DNA of 64,000 nucleotides from Gnetum montanum (Eukaryota; Streptophyta; Gnetopsida; Gnetales; Gnetaceae), in NCBI GenBank assembly GCA_015680685.1, contig MNCI01004656.1:980847-1044846 (forward strand), read 5' to 3'. The position numbers and the translations under genes were made by a program. Shown one piece after another: positions 47,330 to 58,499 of the stretch. The notes beneath the pieces were generated by a model. That model was not told where the DNA came from. It was given only the letters and a program-made list of their open reading frames with translations, and did no database searches. Each line of letters begins with the position of its first letter. Within the stretch, counting starts at the first letter, position 1.

Positions 47330-49246
47330 AGTCATGGGGGAGATGGCCACCTATGCTAATCATATGGGGCTCTAAGTTCTTTTAAGTTTTTGTTTTACAC
47401 ATTTTTGTTTTCCAAGTTTTTATTTTACATGTTTTTGTTTTACAATTTCTTTAACTTTTTTTGTTTTTCTTACAACATCGTTATACTTTTCCATTTTTGT
47501 GTGTGTGTGTGTGTGTTCCACCATGTAAGTTTGTCATCCAATAAGTGTTCGGAATGATGGTATGAACTATTTTCATATTGATTGCTAATGGTTGGTTTTT
47601 ACCTTTAAGTAACAATGTTGATACTAAGGTATATTTCTTTTGATATGGTAGGCAATGAGATCACTTCATCCATCCATCCACCAGTTTCTATGGTCTCTCT
47701 CAGCTTGGAAATGTACAGTCTCCTTTTTAAATAAGAACTTTTAACGAATCAGTGATTGGACATTTTTCAAACTAAGGAAGGACTCAAGGATTGAAAAGGG
47801 TGTGAATTCAAGGGAAATTGATGCATTTTTGTTGGCCATCCTCTTGGGTGCTTGGATGTTTTCTTTTTGAGTTTTCTTGCTGTTCCGATGTTACCTAATT
47901 ATCGGAAGCTGAGAAAATAAAAATAATCAAGTCTTTGCATTGTGTGGTTCTCACGCATAAAAACACAAAAAAAAAACAAAGTGAGAATTCAAAGCACACC
48001 CCTTAGATGAATAAACTTGGACTACAAGCACTAGTTATGGAACCAAAAGTGTTCCTTCTAACTAAGGCCCTTATCGCTTCCCATTCTCTCATTTGTTTCG
48101 TCAGAATGGTGGTGGCTTGTTGGAGATGCATCCTTGTTATCCAAGTGGATGGTTTGGCCGAATGCATTGATGTGAAGTCACTGGATGTGGTTGGTTTTAG
48201 GCCAGAGTTGGAATAAGACTTGCCAAGTCACATTAATCATAATATCCATAATGGGTTGTACACCACCTTGTTATTGGGATTCCATTCCATTCTCTTCTCT
48301 CCACCCTTCTCTCCATTGTTCACCTCATTACTGGTTGTATCATTAGTGTATATATTTTGGTTGATGCATTATTTTCTTTTTGGTAAATTCTTGTGGTCAA
48401 GACTTTAACTCTTGTTCCAAATGACATTCCGAGAGCCTACAGACTCTTTGAATGTGGGTTTTTTAGGGCATTAAGGGCATGAGCCTGCTTTGGGAAGGAC
48501 CCACTAACATTCCTATTTGGAGCATCCGTTAAATTCTTTTCCTTAACATTTTTGCAATTAATTTTATTTTGTTCATTACCATCTTGACATCCATTTCATT
48601 GATGCTATAGTTGCCCATTTTTATCTATCTTTCTTACTCGTTTCCTTTCTCCATTCTAATGCTACCGGAGGTTCGCAATTAGTCATGGGGGTATTTTTTC
48701 GATTTTCTCCTAGCCCTAAATTTTTTGATTTTCTTCCTACCCTCTACACCATCAGTAGTCATCAATAATATATCTCCCGATCCATATCAGCCATACCACA
48801 ACCTAGCCAATGAACTTACACCGAAGTAAGGTATTAACTATATTGAAATTCATTTACCCTTGTTAATTAAAATTGTGTTGTGTGCAGATGGTGACCATGC
48901 AATAACAGACTGGATCTGGAGGAACCACTTGAAGTGGAGCAGCGCTGGAAGTAGCTATGCAAGGAGCAAGATCTATGACACACTTATAGATGGACAACGA
49001 AGGTGCAATCTTGGCATTGGTAGCAGTAGCACTTCTCTCTCTCTCTTTCTCAACTACCAACTAAGGCCTGATGTCATTGTAATAAGGTGTTCACCCTTTT
49101 TGTCATGAACACTAGTTTTGTGAAGTGTTGTAATGATGATCCATTCACATGCCATCCCATTAGTTCCATTCCCCTCAATAATTCTATACCTTCCCAATAT
49201 TTTTGTAATGAACTCAAGGACAAGTTTTCATTTAGTCATGGGGTTA
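47330..49246 (+). other. Long 3' non-coding region of family A element
   Basis: It starts CAGTCATGGGGGAGATGGCC, then a T-rich tract with repeated TTTTTGTTTTAC words, a (GT)n run at 47499-47516, a block with TTCTAACTAAGGCC (about 48050-48070), and a block with CCTACAGACTCTTTG and GGGAAGGACCCACT (about 48437-48510). The same blocks occur in order at 13614-15000 and 17397-18980. Its last bases, TAGTCATGGGGTTATGA, precede the 3' LTR and probably include the plus-strand primer. No convincing ORF. Confidence 0.75.
47499..47516. repeat. (GT)9 microsatellite
   Basis: Uninterrupted GT dinucleotide run within the 3' non-coding region of the family A element. Confidence 0.95.
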
Positions 49247-50256
49247 TGATGAGATGCGATTCGGATGAACTACGATATTACATCCCATGCAATATCACGT
49301 ATGCGATATCACGTCATCCCCTGAGATATCCCGTACGCGATATTGCAGTCTGCTGCCATATCTATAAATAAGAGGTGGCACTTCCCTTATTTGCCATCCT
49401 AGGCTAGAAGTAGGGAAACTCTAGCAGATTGATCACTCCAGAGATAGAATATTTTCCATGTGCCCACAGCAGGAGTCCCCAAGTGTACAGATCTTTATTC
49501 GAGCAACATTGTACCTGAACGCAAGTTGTGTATGGAAATAAAGATGAGCTTTGTGGATAAACCTTGCAGCGCATGGAATAGGATTTATTACTTGTTATTT
49601 ATTACCTGTTATTTATAACCTTGCAGTAGCGCAGCATGAGTACGATTTCATTACGAGCATTTACAGATGTGTACGGCTAATCAAGGAATCGGCTACTCAT
49701 CGTGATTAGATTCTCTCACCCTCAACTTCTAGAATGCGGAATGAGTACGACTTGATTACAAGCATTTAAGAATGCGTACAGCTAGTCAAGGAATGAATGC
49801 TCATTATGATTAGGCTAGATAGCTTCCTCAACCCCTTCCTCCTAGTTAGGTGACTCAGTACGACCACTTTGAGCATGTGCGTTATGCGTGGTGATCCCAG
49901 TGATGATTAGTGTTTGGTAGTCGTGGTTGCATCAGTTTAGGGTGTGTACGGTAAGTGGGAATGGATGCTGACGCTAGGTAATTTAGACTTAGTCATTAGT
50001 TAGAGTTAGTTAGTTTCTCAACCCTTCAACTCGATAGCATAGAAGACATAAAACATAAAAGACTATAAAAATCATATACCTTGAACTTACTTAACCATAC
50101 ACTGTGACAACTACAAGTAAGTCTGGGAAGACAACGAATGATTAACCCCAAGTGTTCCATGAGGCGTGTAGGCATTTAGTCTACAAAGTTTGACCGGATC
50201 GCGCATGCTACACTCATTTCGTATAGTTGAGTGTAGGGGTACCTCGCCACTCATCA
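49247..50256 (+). repeat. 3' LTR, family A
   Basis: Starts TGATGAGATGCG and ends CTCATCA. Same order of features as the 5' LTR: CGATATC palindromes at about 49270-49345, TATA box CTATAAATA at 49362-49370, and two units with GTACGATTTCATTACGAGC or GTACGACTTGATTACAAGC and TGTGTACGGCTA/TGCGTACAGCTA between about 49640 and 49800. Confidence 0.93.
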
Positions 50257-51739
50257 CTCAATAAAGAAGGATTTTCAAAATGAAATTAAGAAGATTTAGA
50301 ATCCATGTATGAGCTTTACAAAAGTTCTAATTACAAATATCCTCAATATTTTCAAAGGCTAAAATAAAAAAAATTAACAATGGCTTAAATAAGAATGGAA
50401 GACAACTATAATTTTATTAAAAACATAGAAGCCAATAGAGATTATCAATTCATATAAAAATATGATTTTGACTAAGAATAGGGAATTTGTCAAATAAAGA
50501 CAAACTAGTTTATTGGAAATGATAAAGAAATATTCTATATGTTTTTAGAATTTATTTTAAAGCAAGAGAACGACAAACTATGTGTTCTTTCTCAAAGATA
50601 TTGAAAATTTTAGCAAGCTCTATTTCATAGTTATGGTAGAACATAGGAATTTCATATCTATAGTAATACACTTCTAGTAAAATATATACTTCTAATAAAA
50701 ATGCCTTCATTACTTATATGTCCTCATTTTGTGTGGATTCAGGATCCATTACTTGTTATGGTTTTTGGTTAATATGGCTAACTATGACTATTTGACTAGC
50801 CAAGCTGTGCTATTTCTTTTCCAAAGCCATAGTTTTTGATAATTAATTTTAGTTGAACATGCTTTCCAACTACCTGTAGGGTACAACTGTTGCTATTTCT
50901 TTTCCAAAGCTAGTCTTTGACAATTAATTTTAGTTGCACATGCTTTCCAACTAGCTAGAGCATTCATGGCTATGCACTAGGGATATGGGATTTGCAAATC
51001 CTATGAAAATTTTATGAATCATGCATTTTTGAAGTGGGAGCATGAACAAAAGCATGTAAAATTTTCTGTGGATATTTTTAATTTAAATTAAACTAAAAAA
51101 ATATTTAATAGAAGTATAATGCATAAAAAAAGAAAAAATATTTAATTTAAATGTTTTATTATTTTGTAATTCACATTCCTACTTGCAAACCTATTTCCAG
51201 TCTTTACATATGCTTGCATACCCAAATGAAAAATGAATCATGAATCCTTGATTGCTTGCTTCCAAGAATTAGATTTATTTGATGCATAGGTTCATGGGAA
51301 TGCCATGTCAATTAAAAATAAAAGCTATGCCATAATAAAAATTAATGCATATGAAAAATAACATAGATGGTGGCCATTTGATTACTTTAAATATTAACCA
51401 TGCTCCACTTGACTGAGCCCTGAGCAAGCCTAGTGAAGGGTTAAACAAAAACGAAAACTAAATTGCCTGCACAGATCAAATGAAATATGAACATGAATAA
51501 TGGCAATTTTCGAGATGTTTACACTGGGCATTTGAATGCACAAAACTTTTTTTTTGTACCTCATTAGAAACCTGAGCGAGCGTCAGTTGTCAAGTTAGGT
51601 TTAATTTTTTGTGGGTACTCGTCCCAAACACACAAACCAAGAATGAGGCGATGAGGCATTACATGTGCTTGGGTAGATTTTCTTTCATTTTTCTAAACAA
51701 GTTAGATTTTATTTATCTAGGAATCATAAAATTTTTTTT

Positions 51740-52130
51740 GGAAATGTTCGAGTGAATTAAATTCCAAAAGAAAATGGAGCTATACAGCTGTACAGCATAG
51801 GCTAGAGCTGTTGGCCCCAAACTGACCAATGGTAGCGCCCGAAAATTCCCCAGCCCCACCCTACCGTGGGCATTCCCATAGTGGCCGGCCTTCCTTGCAC
51901 GGGCCGTTATCTTGCGGTCAACCATGAATCATGCATTACAAATGACACCCCTTCCCTGAGGTGTCCCCCCCTGCCGGCTATTTGCTGGGAGAATTGTGTT
52001 CAGACTATTGGTTGTTGTTGACGAGGTGCGTGCTAGGACCTGGCTGCCTTGGCCTGGCCTCTAGGTGACATCGATTTTTCTCAATAATCTGGCTAATGCC
52101 CATCATGTGGTTCTTGAGGATGCCTTCAAT
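51740..52130 (-). other. LINE 3' untranslated region
   Basis: GC-rich sequence between the ORF2 stop and the poly-A tail. No ORF. Confidence 0.7.
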
Positions 52131-55100
52131 CTAGACTAGCATCTGGATTGGTGACTGGGTAGGGGATGTTGGGTGTTGCCCTCTCGTGTTGCCAAAGGTA
52201 TGATCTTTTATTGTTGGTGAGTCCTCCTCCAGGGTTGGTCTTGATGGGTCCCGGTCTTGGATGGTACCTTCGGTCATAGTAACATCCTCACCAGACCCCC
52301 GCCTCTTTCGCTTGTGTTGTTGTCTCATGTTCAAAACCCAGTGCCTGGGATTCGAGCATCGTTGGAGGCCAGTTGCAAGGGATTTGAGGTGGACATGAGG
52401 ATCCATAGCAACATTGATTTCCTGCCAGAGCTTACGAGTTCTGCCAGCTAGCACGACCGTGGGAGGGAGGGCCCCCCCTTTAAAGATACTTTCATTCCTG
52501 GCTTTCCACAGAATCTAGAGTGCAGCTAATGTCGATGAGTTGTTGAAGAATTTTGGGGACTGAAGGCCAGTCGTATGCCAAAAATGCCTGGTCATGTGGC
52601 ACTCATGCACGAAGTGCCGTAATGTTTCTATGCGTTGGTTACATAGGGGGCAATTGGGATTAATTTCCAAGCCACGTGTTTGCAGTAAGGCCCACACAGG
52701 GAGGGCCTAATGAATGATCAACCATCCAAATGTTTTGATTTTCTTTGGGAGGATGCCCTTCCAGAGCCGCATCCAGTGTGGATCGGTCGTGAGCTATTCC
52801 TGAAGGAGCTGCCTAGGATGCAGGGAGATCTCATCAACATTGTCCAGCGACTTGACATGTGCACACAGCTACCTCCAAACATGAGAATCAGAGTTGGATG
52901 TTGTCCAGGGGCGATATTTCTACCGCAGGATTTGCTCCCAGAGGGAGGGATCCTCGTGCGATGCAGAAATTCACCGGAGAAGTCTTTGACGTCCTAAAGC
53001 AGCTTCAACTATGAAGGGGAGGATTCCCACCCCCCCCCCCCCCCCCCCCCCCATGGTGTGAGGTCGTGCTGTTTTGGCCCACACTACCAGTGCATCTTTT
53101 TCACCCCCTTGCTGCCTGACCACACAAAATCATGGATAATTGCATCGATTTTGGTGGCGACTCCAGCAGGTGGAGAGGCCATTGATGCAGCAAACCTCGC
53201 CATGGACCCTAGCACTGTAGAGGCCAGCACGATTTTTCCTTTGTGAGATAGGAAGCTATTCGTCCAGAGAGTCTTTCATTTTTGAATTCGCGTAATGAGG
53301 GCCTACCATGTTTGCAATCAGTGCCAGTTGTGGATGGGGATTCCCAGATATTTTTCGTTTGCCTCTCCCGGTAGGATCCCCAGGATTTGGATGATCTTGC
53401 TGCGTACCGCGGGGTGGATGTGCATGAAAATTAGTGCTGATTGCTTGGTGTTGGGTGCCAGACCCACTTCTTGCTAAAGCCGATGCAGTGCCCTTGTTAA
53501 TGCCTAGGCTTGCGGCACCATGGCCTTGGTGAAGATGATGGTGTCGTCTGCGTAATGGGCAATGAGGCAGGGGATGCCATGCATATTAAGCCCCTGGACC
53601 CCTTCTTTAGCACAGTATGTTTGCAGGAGGTCCATCATCATTAGAAAAGGAAGTGAAGAGAGGGGGTTACCTTGATGGAGCCCTCGTTCGGTCCCATGAA
53701 AACCCCACAAGTGTCCATCGATGTCCAGCGAGAATCACCCTCCTTGTTGGATCTACAGGAAAAGCTCTACGAAAGCCTTGTTGAAGCCTTTTGCTTGCAG
53801 CACCGTCCTTAGTGCTGCCCAACTCACGGAGTCATAGGCCTTGGTTATGTCAAGTTTGATGCATAGGCATGGTAGTTTAGTAATCCGAAGGGAGTGCTGG
53901 ATTTCTTGTAGCAGTAGGACTTGGTCTTGGAGATGACAGCCCTTCATAAAAGTAGCCTGATTTCTCCCCACCAAGTGTGGCATGAGGGGCCGCATCCTGG
54001 CCACAAGCATGCGAGAGAATAAATGCAGTAGCGAGTTACAGACTTCTATAGGGTGAAAATCCCCTAGGGATGTGGGAGAATCTTTTTTTGGCAGTAGGAC
54101 CATGCGGGAGCAGTTGATTTCTTTACGAACTTGACGCCATACCAGCATGAAGTTAAAAGCATTGAGCAGGTTCACCCCTAGCATGGCCTCAAAGTCACAG
54201 AAGAATTCAATGGGCCACCTATTTGGCCCTAGGGCCTTGTCAGCTGGCATATCCTGCAGTGCGCTTCAGAGCTCCTCGAGCGTGAATGGTTGTAGAAGAC
54301 ATAAATTATCCGTTGGATTTAGAATTCTCTACATAGGCATTGAAATTGGAACCATGGGTTGCCAATACTATAGTAGTTTGTCCATGCCAAAGTTTGGGTG
54401 TGTTGGGTCACCATACAGGAAGCGCTACAGTGGCCGTTGGTGTGTTCCGCGGTGTGCCTTCGCCGCTGCAAAAAAGAACTTCGTATGCTGATCCCCTGCC
54501 CTCAGCCACTGCACACGTGCCCATTGGCTCCAATATTCTTCTTCTTATTGGTGCAGTAGTTGGAGCTCAGCTTGGAGGATGAGCTCCTCACGGGTATGGT
54601 CAGCCCCTTGCTCCTGTTGCTGCTGAATTTCTTGTAGCTTATCCTAGATCTAGGTTCGGTATCCTTTGAAATTGTATTTTTCTATGAATCCAAGATTTTT
54701 GATTTGATTTTTAAGGGTCTTTAACCCTTGTTTCAGAAAATCACGTGGGTCCTCTGAGTTCGGGTAGTCTTGCCAGATGGTCCGAACCAGCTTACCTAAC
54801 CATAGCTTGCGTAGCCAGGTACGTTAAAACCGGAACGAGTGGGGGCTTTGATGCACATCACGCGTCAGTTGGCAGATGATGGGCTGATGGGCTGATGGTC
54901 AGAAGCCATCTGAGCCACATGGTATGCCTGGATATCCCAATCAGTCATCAGCATGTTGCTGGCCCACACCCGGTCAATCCAGGATTGAACTCGCGTCATG
55001 CCTTGTCTGTGATTTCTCCAAGTGTACTTGCAACCCACAATTTTGATGTCGGAGAGATACTGAAACTGTAACAGTGCGTGAAATTTGGGTGCCCCTGGGG

Positions 55101-55539
55101 GTTCTTCCATGCTATCACCATTCTTCTCCTAGCTGTAGAGTCATTAGTTGAAGTCTCCAATGAGTAACCAACTGGCGTTGTGAGGGATCAGCTCCGCTAC
55201 CTGCAAAATCTCCTGAAGGTGGCCATGCCAATCCTGAGGGCCATACACATTGGTTACCCACATTCCTGTCCCTGGTAGGTGCACAGTGATGCACCAATTG
55301 GAGGTGTCTAGGACATACAAGTCCACCTTGGTGAGGACCGTGAGGCCTCCCGCGCGCCCCCTGCTAGCTACCAGGTGGCTGTGCCACCTCGGCCATTGTA
55401 ATATATGGGCTTCCATCTGTTGGAGCTTTGTTTCTTGTAAACACACAATATCGCACCTCTCATCACGTACCATACATTGTAGGGTATGTCACTTGTATGG
55501 GGTACCCTAGCCCCTACATTTCCATGAGAGGACCTTCAT
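52131..55539 (-). pseudogene. LINE ORF2: endonuclease, reverse transcriptase, zinc-binding domain
   Basis: It starts MKVLSWKCRG at 55539 (family: MK.LSWNCRGLG). The APE-type endonuclease spans about 55539-54890, with CDIVCLQETKL, VTNVYGP, LLIGDFN (catalytic Asp/Asn), SWIDRVW and SDHQPI. The reverse transcriptase spans about 54250-53500, with KALGPNRWPIEFF, LLPKKDSP, LCIKLDITKAYDSVSW, RGLHQGNPLS and the active-site HYADDTIIF (about 53565-53540). The C-terminal zf-RVT region at 52697-52515 has CPLCN and HFVHEC. The last part, rich in basic residues, ends at 52131. Several stops and frameshifts (the first only 11 codons in) make it inactive, but long stretches are intact. The length, about 1130 codons, suits plant L1 elements. 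Confidence 0.9.
53030..53052. repeat. Poly-C run of 23 bases
   Basis: 23 uninterrupted C residues inside the reverse transcriptase/zf-RVT linker of the LINE (poly-G on the coding strand). Its length may be unstable or affected by sequencing. Confidence 0.95.
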
Positions 55540-55869
55540 GGAGACTGGCATCAGTGGTAAAGTTCCTGGAGTGTGGGCTACACTCCCAAATCAACGAATA
55601 GCTGCGTGGCCTTGTGATGGTGGGTGTTGTTGTCTGGGCGACCAACCTTGGTCACTGATAGGGATACTACCATCCCCCATTCACAAAATAGCCTTGGCCC
55701 CTAGGAGGAGCTGGGCTTTGCCAAGCCTCTACTGGTGTATAGCCAGTTTATGGCTGGTGGTGGTGACCAATCACCCTGGGCAAGGACCTCCTTCCCAAAC
55801 GTGGGTCTGTGCGGTGATCCATGGTAGCCTTGCTTCACTTCAGTCCTTTCCTAGGTACTCGCCTGTCTA

Positions 55870-56986
55870 GTGTCCTTGGGGGCTAGGGGCCCTGCTCCCA
55901 TCAGCACGTGAACATAGGACTTGTTCATTGCACTTAGCTGGGTTGCCTATCCCATCTCTGATAGTCCTTTCTCGCGGATGTCCCCGTTGATTGCCTCTGC
56001 AGCCCTCCGGGACTAGGGAGTGGCTGGGCATTAGCTTCGGTCTAACCTTATGTCCCATCAGCCTTGGGGGGCCACTCTCTGCAAAGGGGGTCTCCCCCTG
56101 TATGCCTAGTCTCACCCTCGGGTACCAGAGGTTTCCGGTTTGCTATTTGGCCTTTTTTGCCAACAATGTGTCACCCGTCCTCTAGGGTGGGTGCGATACG
56201 GTCTTGATGGGCCAAGTTTTCCCCTTTCATCAGTAGGTTTTCAAACTGTACATAGACCCTCTCCTCACCAGGATCTGTGTCCAACACCAGCTCCTCAATC
56301 GGTGCCTCCGACATAAGAGGTTGTCACACATAGAATCGCACGAAACCCAGGTATTCGCTTGCCTCAGTGAAATGATCAAACTTGATAAATTTTTCAAATA
56401 GCTTTGTGAGTGACTGTAGGAACTCTGTTTACCAGTATTCAAGGGGGAGGCTGTGCAGGCGTACCCAAATCAACACTCTCTCAAACAGAGTCGGATCCCG
56501 GTGAGCCCCAGGGTGCCAGGATGCCAGGGTCAGACCACGTGCCCCATATAACCAAGGACCCACAACCAGAATTCATTCTCGTTCCTCCAGGGAGGTGAAA
56601 CAAAATAGGAGACGATCATCTACCAGGCATTGAACCGTCACCATACCTAACCCCCACGTAGCCTAGGCCCAGCATCAGATCAGATCTACCCGTGGGTGTG
56701 CCCCTTTGGACACGAATTTGCAGTGCTCCAATTTGTCCAAGGTGTCCTTGTCTGGGCGTCTGACTTTTATTTGCAGTGTTGCTCCTTCTCTAGAACACTC
56801 TCTAAAGGATCTGGCTTGCTACTTCTTCTCCCTTGTGACTGTGTCCGCTGGTCCTTCCATCGCGCCGTGGTCCGGCCTATTCGTCTCCACTCCCTGGGCC
56901 ATCACACCGTGGGGCGTTTGGTGTGCCTCCACTCCTTGAACCATCTCGCTAACTGCCCCACCTAAATTGGCTCCTTGAACGCTCAT
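55870..56986 (-). pseudogene. LINE ORF1 (DUF4283-type nucleic-acid-binding protein)
   Basis: It starts at ATG 56986, 38 bp inside the LINE 5' end, and stays in one frame with only a few stops. An N-terminal spacer leads to the DUF4283 core: RLLFCFTSLEERE near 56610, VVGPWLYGARGLTLASWHPG near 56560-56500, and VLIWVRLHSLPLEYW near 56470-56425. The family has GPW...G..L....W.P and WVRL..LP.E.W. A Gly/Pro/Lys-rich tail follows to about 55870. I saw no CCHC knuckle. In plant L1 elements this protein binds the RNA and partners ORF2. Confidence 0.85.
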
Positions 56987-57366
56987 CCTGAAACCTCTTT
57001 GCTAGGCCTATCTATTATCTTTGAGAATCATAAATTACCCATCAAAGTTTAAAAATTAATTTGATAGGTTTGTATACATTAAGAAAAATATTGAACCATT
57101 ATAAAATATTAACCTTCTTTTGTTTTCTTGGATAATACATAATATAGTATTCAACTTGAAAACATTTTAAAAATGGTGTATGTTTTAGATGAAGCTGATA
57201 AAATTTCAGTTTCAAAAAAATTTGCATGGTATACTTCACTATGGAACCATACTCTTCAATGAAATCATTCAAATATGAATTTGATTGGGTAGGTAGAATA
57301 TTATATATGAATATTTTTTGTTGTAATCCACATCAATGTGTTTATGTATTGTTGATAACGCACTCC

Positions 57367-57690
57367 TTATTTCTGCGTTGGCATTAAGGTGGCCTCCATA
57401 TTCCATAATGTGGCCTCCATATTATATAACAAATAACACATTTTCTTGTTGGCATTAGGGTGGCATCCACATTCAGATGGGGTTTTGGGTCTCTTATTTT
57501 TCAAAATTTTCTCATGGTAACTAATTTTGTGGCCTATAAATTCATTCTTAATGGGATAAAAAATCCATTTTATCACATCGTTGGACATATTTATGAGAAT
57601 CTCTAAATATAGTGGGCCAATAAAATCCATTTTGTAATATTTTTATAGTAGTTCTTAGACTATCAAATTGTCCACCTCTAAGGTCATCAC
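57367..57690 (-). pseudogene. Integrase N-terminal fragment
   Basis: The reverse complement gives GGQFDSLRTTIKILQNGFYW and PTIF, the H2C2-type integrase zinc-binding region, then loses frame. The catalytic core is missing. Near 57380-57480 a ~30 bp sequence (GTTGGCATTA-GGTGGC-TCCA) is repeated, at the truncation end. Confidence 0.7.
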
Positions 57691-58450
57691 AACACGTGTA
57701 AGATTTCTTTTTGCTCATTTTCAGCTACACATCTTCTTGGCACATTGTCCTTACATATTCTATAAAGGCATGGCTGATTCCAAATGTATTTGGAGATGTT
57801 TATTAGAAAAGACTTTTTCTCCTCTTCACTCCATTGAGTTGGTGTTTTCATAGTGGCAAGGTAATTTTCTATATCTTCAAACCAAGGGTTTTTCTTCATT
57901 GAAAAGAGTTTTTCATCAGGAAATTTGTCATTAAATACTTGTTTTTCCCTATTTTCATTCTTTTTTTGTAGTCTAGAAAGATTGTATGCCACAACATTTT
58001 TCCTATCCCTTTTCTCTAGAACATCAAGATCAAATTCTTGGAGTAAAAGGCACCATCTCATTATCCTAACATTTTCTATTTTTCTGTTTGCTAGAAATTT
58101 AATGGATGAATGATCAATGTAAATTGTGATTTTATATCATATTAAATAATGCGTAAATTTATCCTAAGCATACACACTAGCCAAGAGTTATTTTTTAGTA
58201 GTTCTATAATTCACTTAGGCTTGATCTAGACTTTTAGAAATATAATAGATTACTCTTGTTTTATTGTCCATGTATTGTTCCAAGATTGCCCCCACAACTA
58301 TGTCACTAGCATAATAAATAAAATGAAATGAAAAATCCTTATTAGGTGCATTAAGTATAGGAGTAGTGGCTACCCTCTTTTTAATTTTGGAGAATGCTTC
58401 TTGGTAGTCATCAATCCATGTAAAAGGAACATCCTTTTCTAAGAGCATAT
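57691..58450 (-). pseudogene. RNase H region of minus-strand gypsy element
   Basis: An open stretch at 58448-58215 has WIDDYQEAFSKIKKRVATTP and APNKDFSFHFIYYASD, where the catalytic Asp follows Tyr-Ala-Ser, then RVIYYISKSLDQA. A second stretch at 58061-57687 contains MRWCLLLQEFDLDVLEKRDR and NVVAYNLSRL (family: ENVVADHLSRL; Asp replaced by Tyr), then the linker to integrase. The two stretches are in different frames. Confidence 0.85.
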
Positions 58451-58499
58451 GAAGTAGCTTGGGTACTTTTGAGAAGTCTTTAATAAATTGTCTATAATA

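Larger units (their letters stand above)
42922..50256 (+). mobile_element. Complete family A LTR retrotransposon, gag-protease only (non-autonomous)
   Basis: A 7335-bp element with LTRs 42922-43917 and 49247-50256, a perfect 5-bp target duplication CTCAA (42917-42921, 50257-50261), a primer-binding site, gag and protease. From 47330 to the 3' LTR there is about 1.9 kb of non-coding DNA, with no reverse transcriptase, RNase H or integrase. This is the layout of 'TR-GAG' type non-autonomous gypsy elements. Over an easily aligned ~124 bp stretch the two LTRs differ at about 11 positions, so the insertion is not recent. It interrupts duplicated unit copy 2. Confidence 0.93.
51731..57024 (-). mobile_element. 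Near full-length L1-type LINE
   Basis: A 5.3 kb minus-strand insertion in duplicated unit copy 2, flanked by the 10-bp target duplication GAATCATAAA (51721-51730 and 57025-57034). The poly-A tail is the T run at 51732-51739. It carries ORF1 (DUF4283-type) starting 38 bp from the 5' end and ORF2 (endonuclease, reverse transcriptase, zf-RVT), so it is close to full length. It is clearly more GC-rich than all surrounding DNA, and has scattered stops. Confidence 0.93.
38859..57319 (+). repeat. Duplicated unit, copy 2
   Basis: It aligns with 19099-29223. The copy is split by two insertions with clear target duplications: the family A element (42922-50256) and the L1 LINE (51731-57024). It lacks the 4 kb insertion found in copy 1, reading TTTTTAGAATTTATTTTAAAG through that site near 50545. 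Its right end abuts the minus-strand gypsy relic rather than a carbonic anhydrase gene. Confidence 0.85.

Noticed and set aside
52131-57000. Plus-strand ORFs of 60-114 codons in the LINE
   Set aside because: They lie antisense to endonuclease, reverse transcriptase and ORF1. The LINE's higher GC content lowers stop frequency on both strands.
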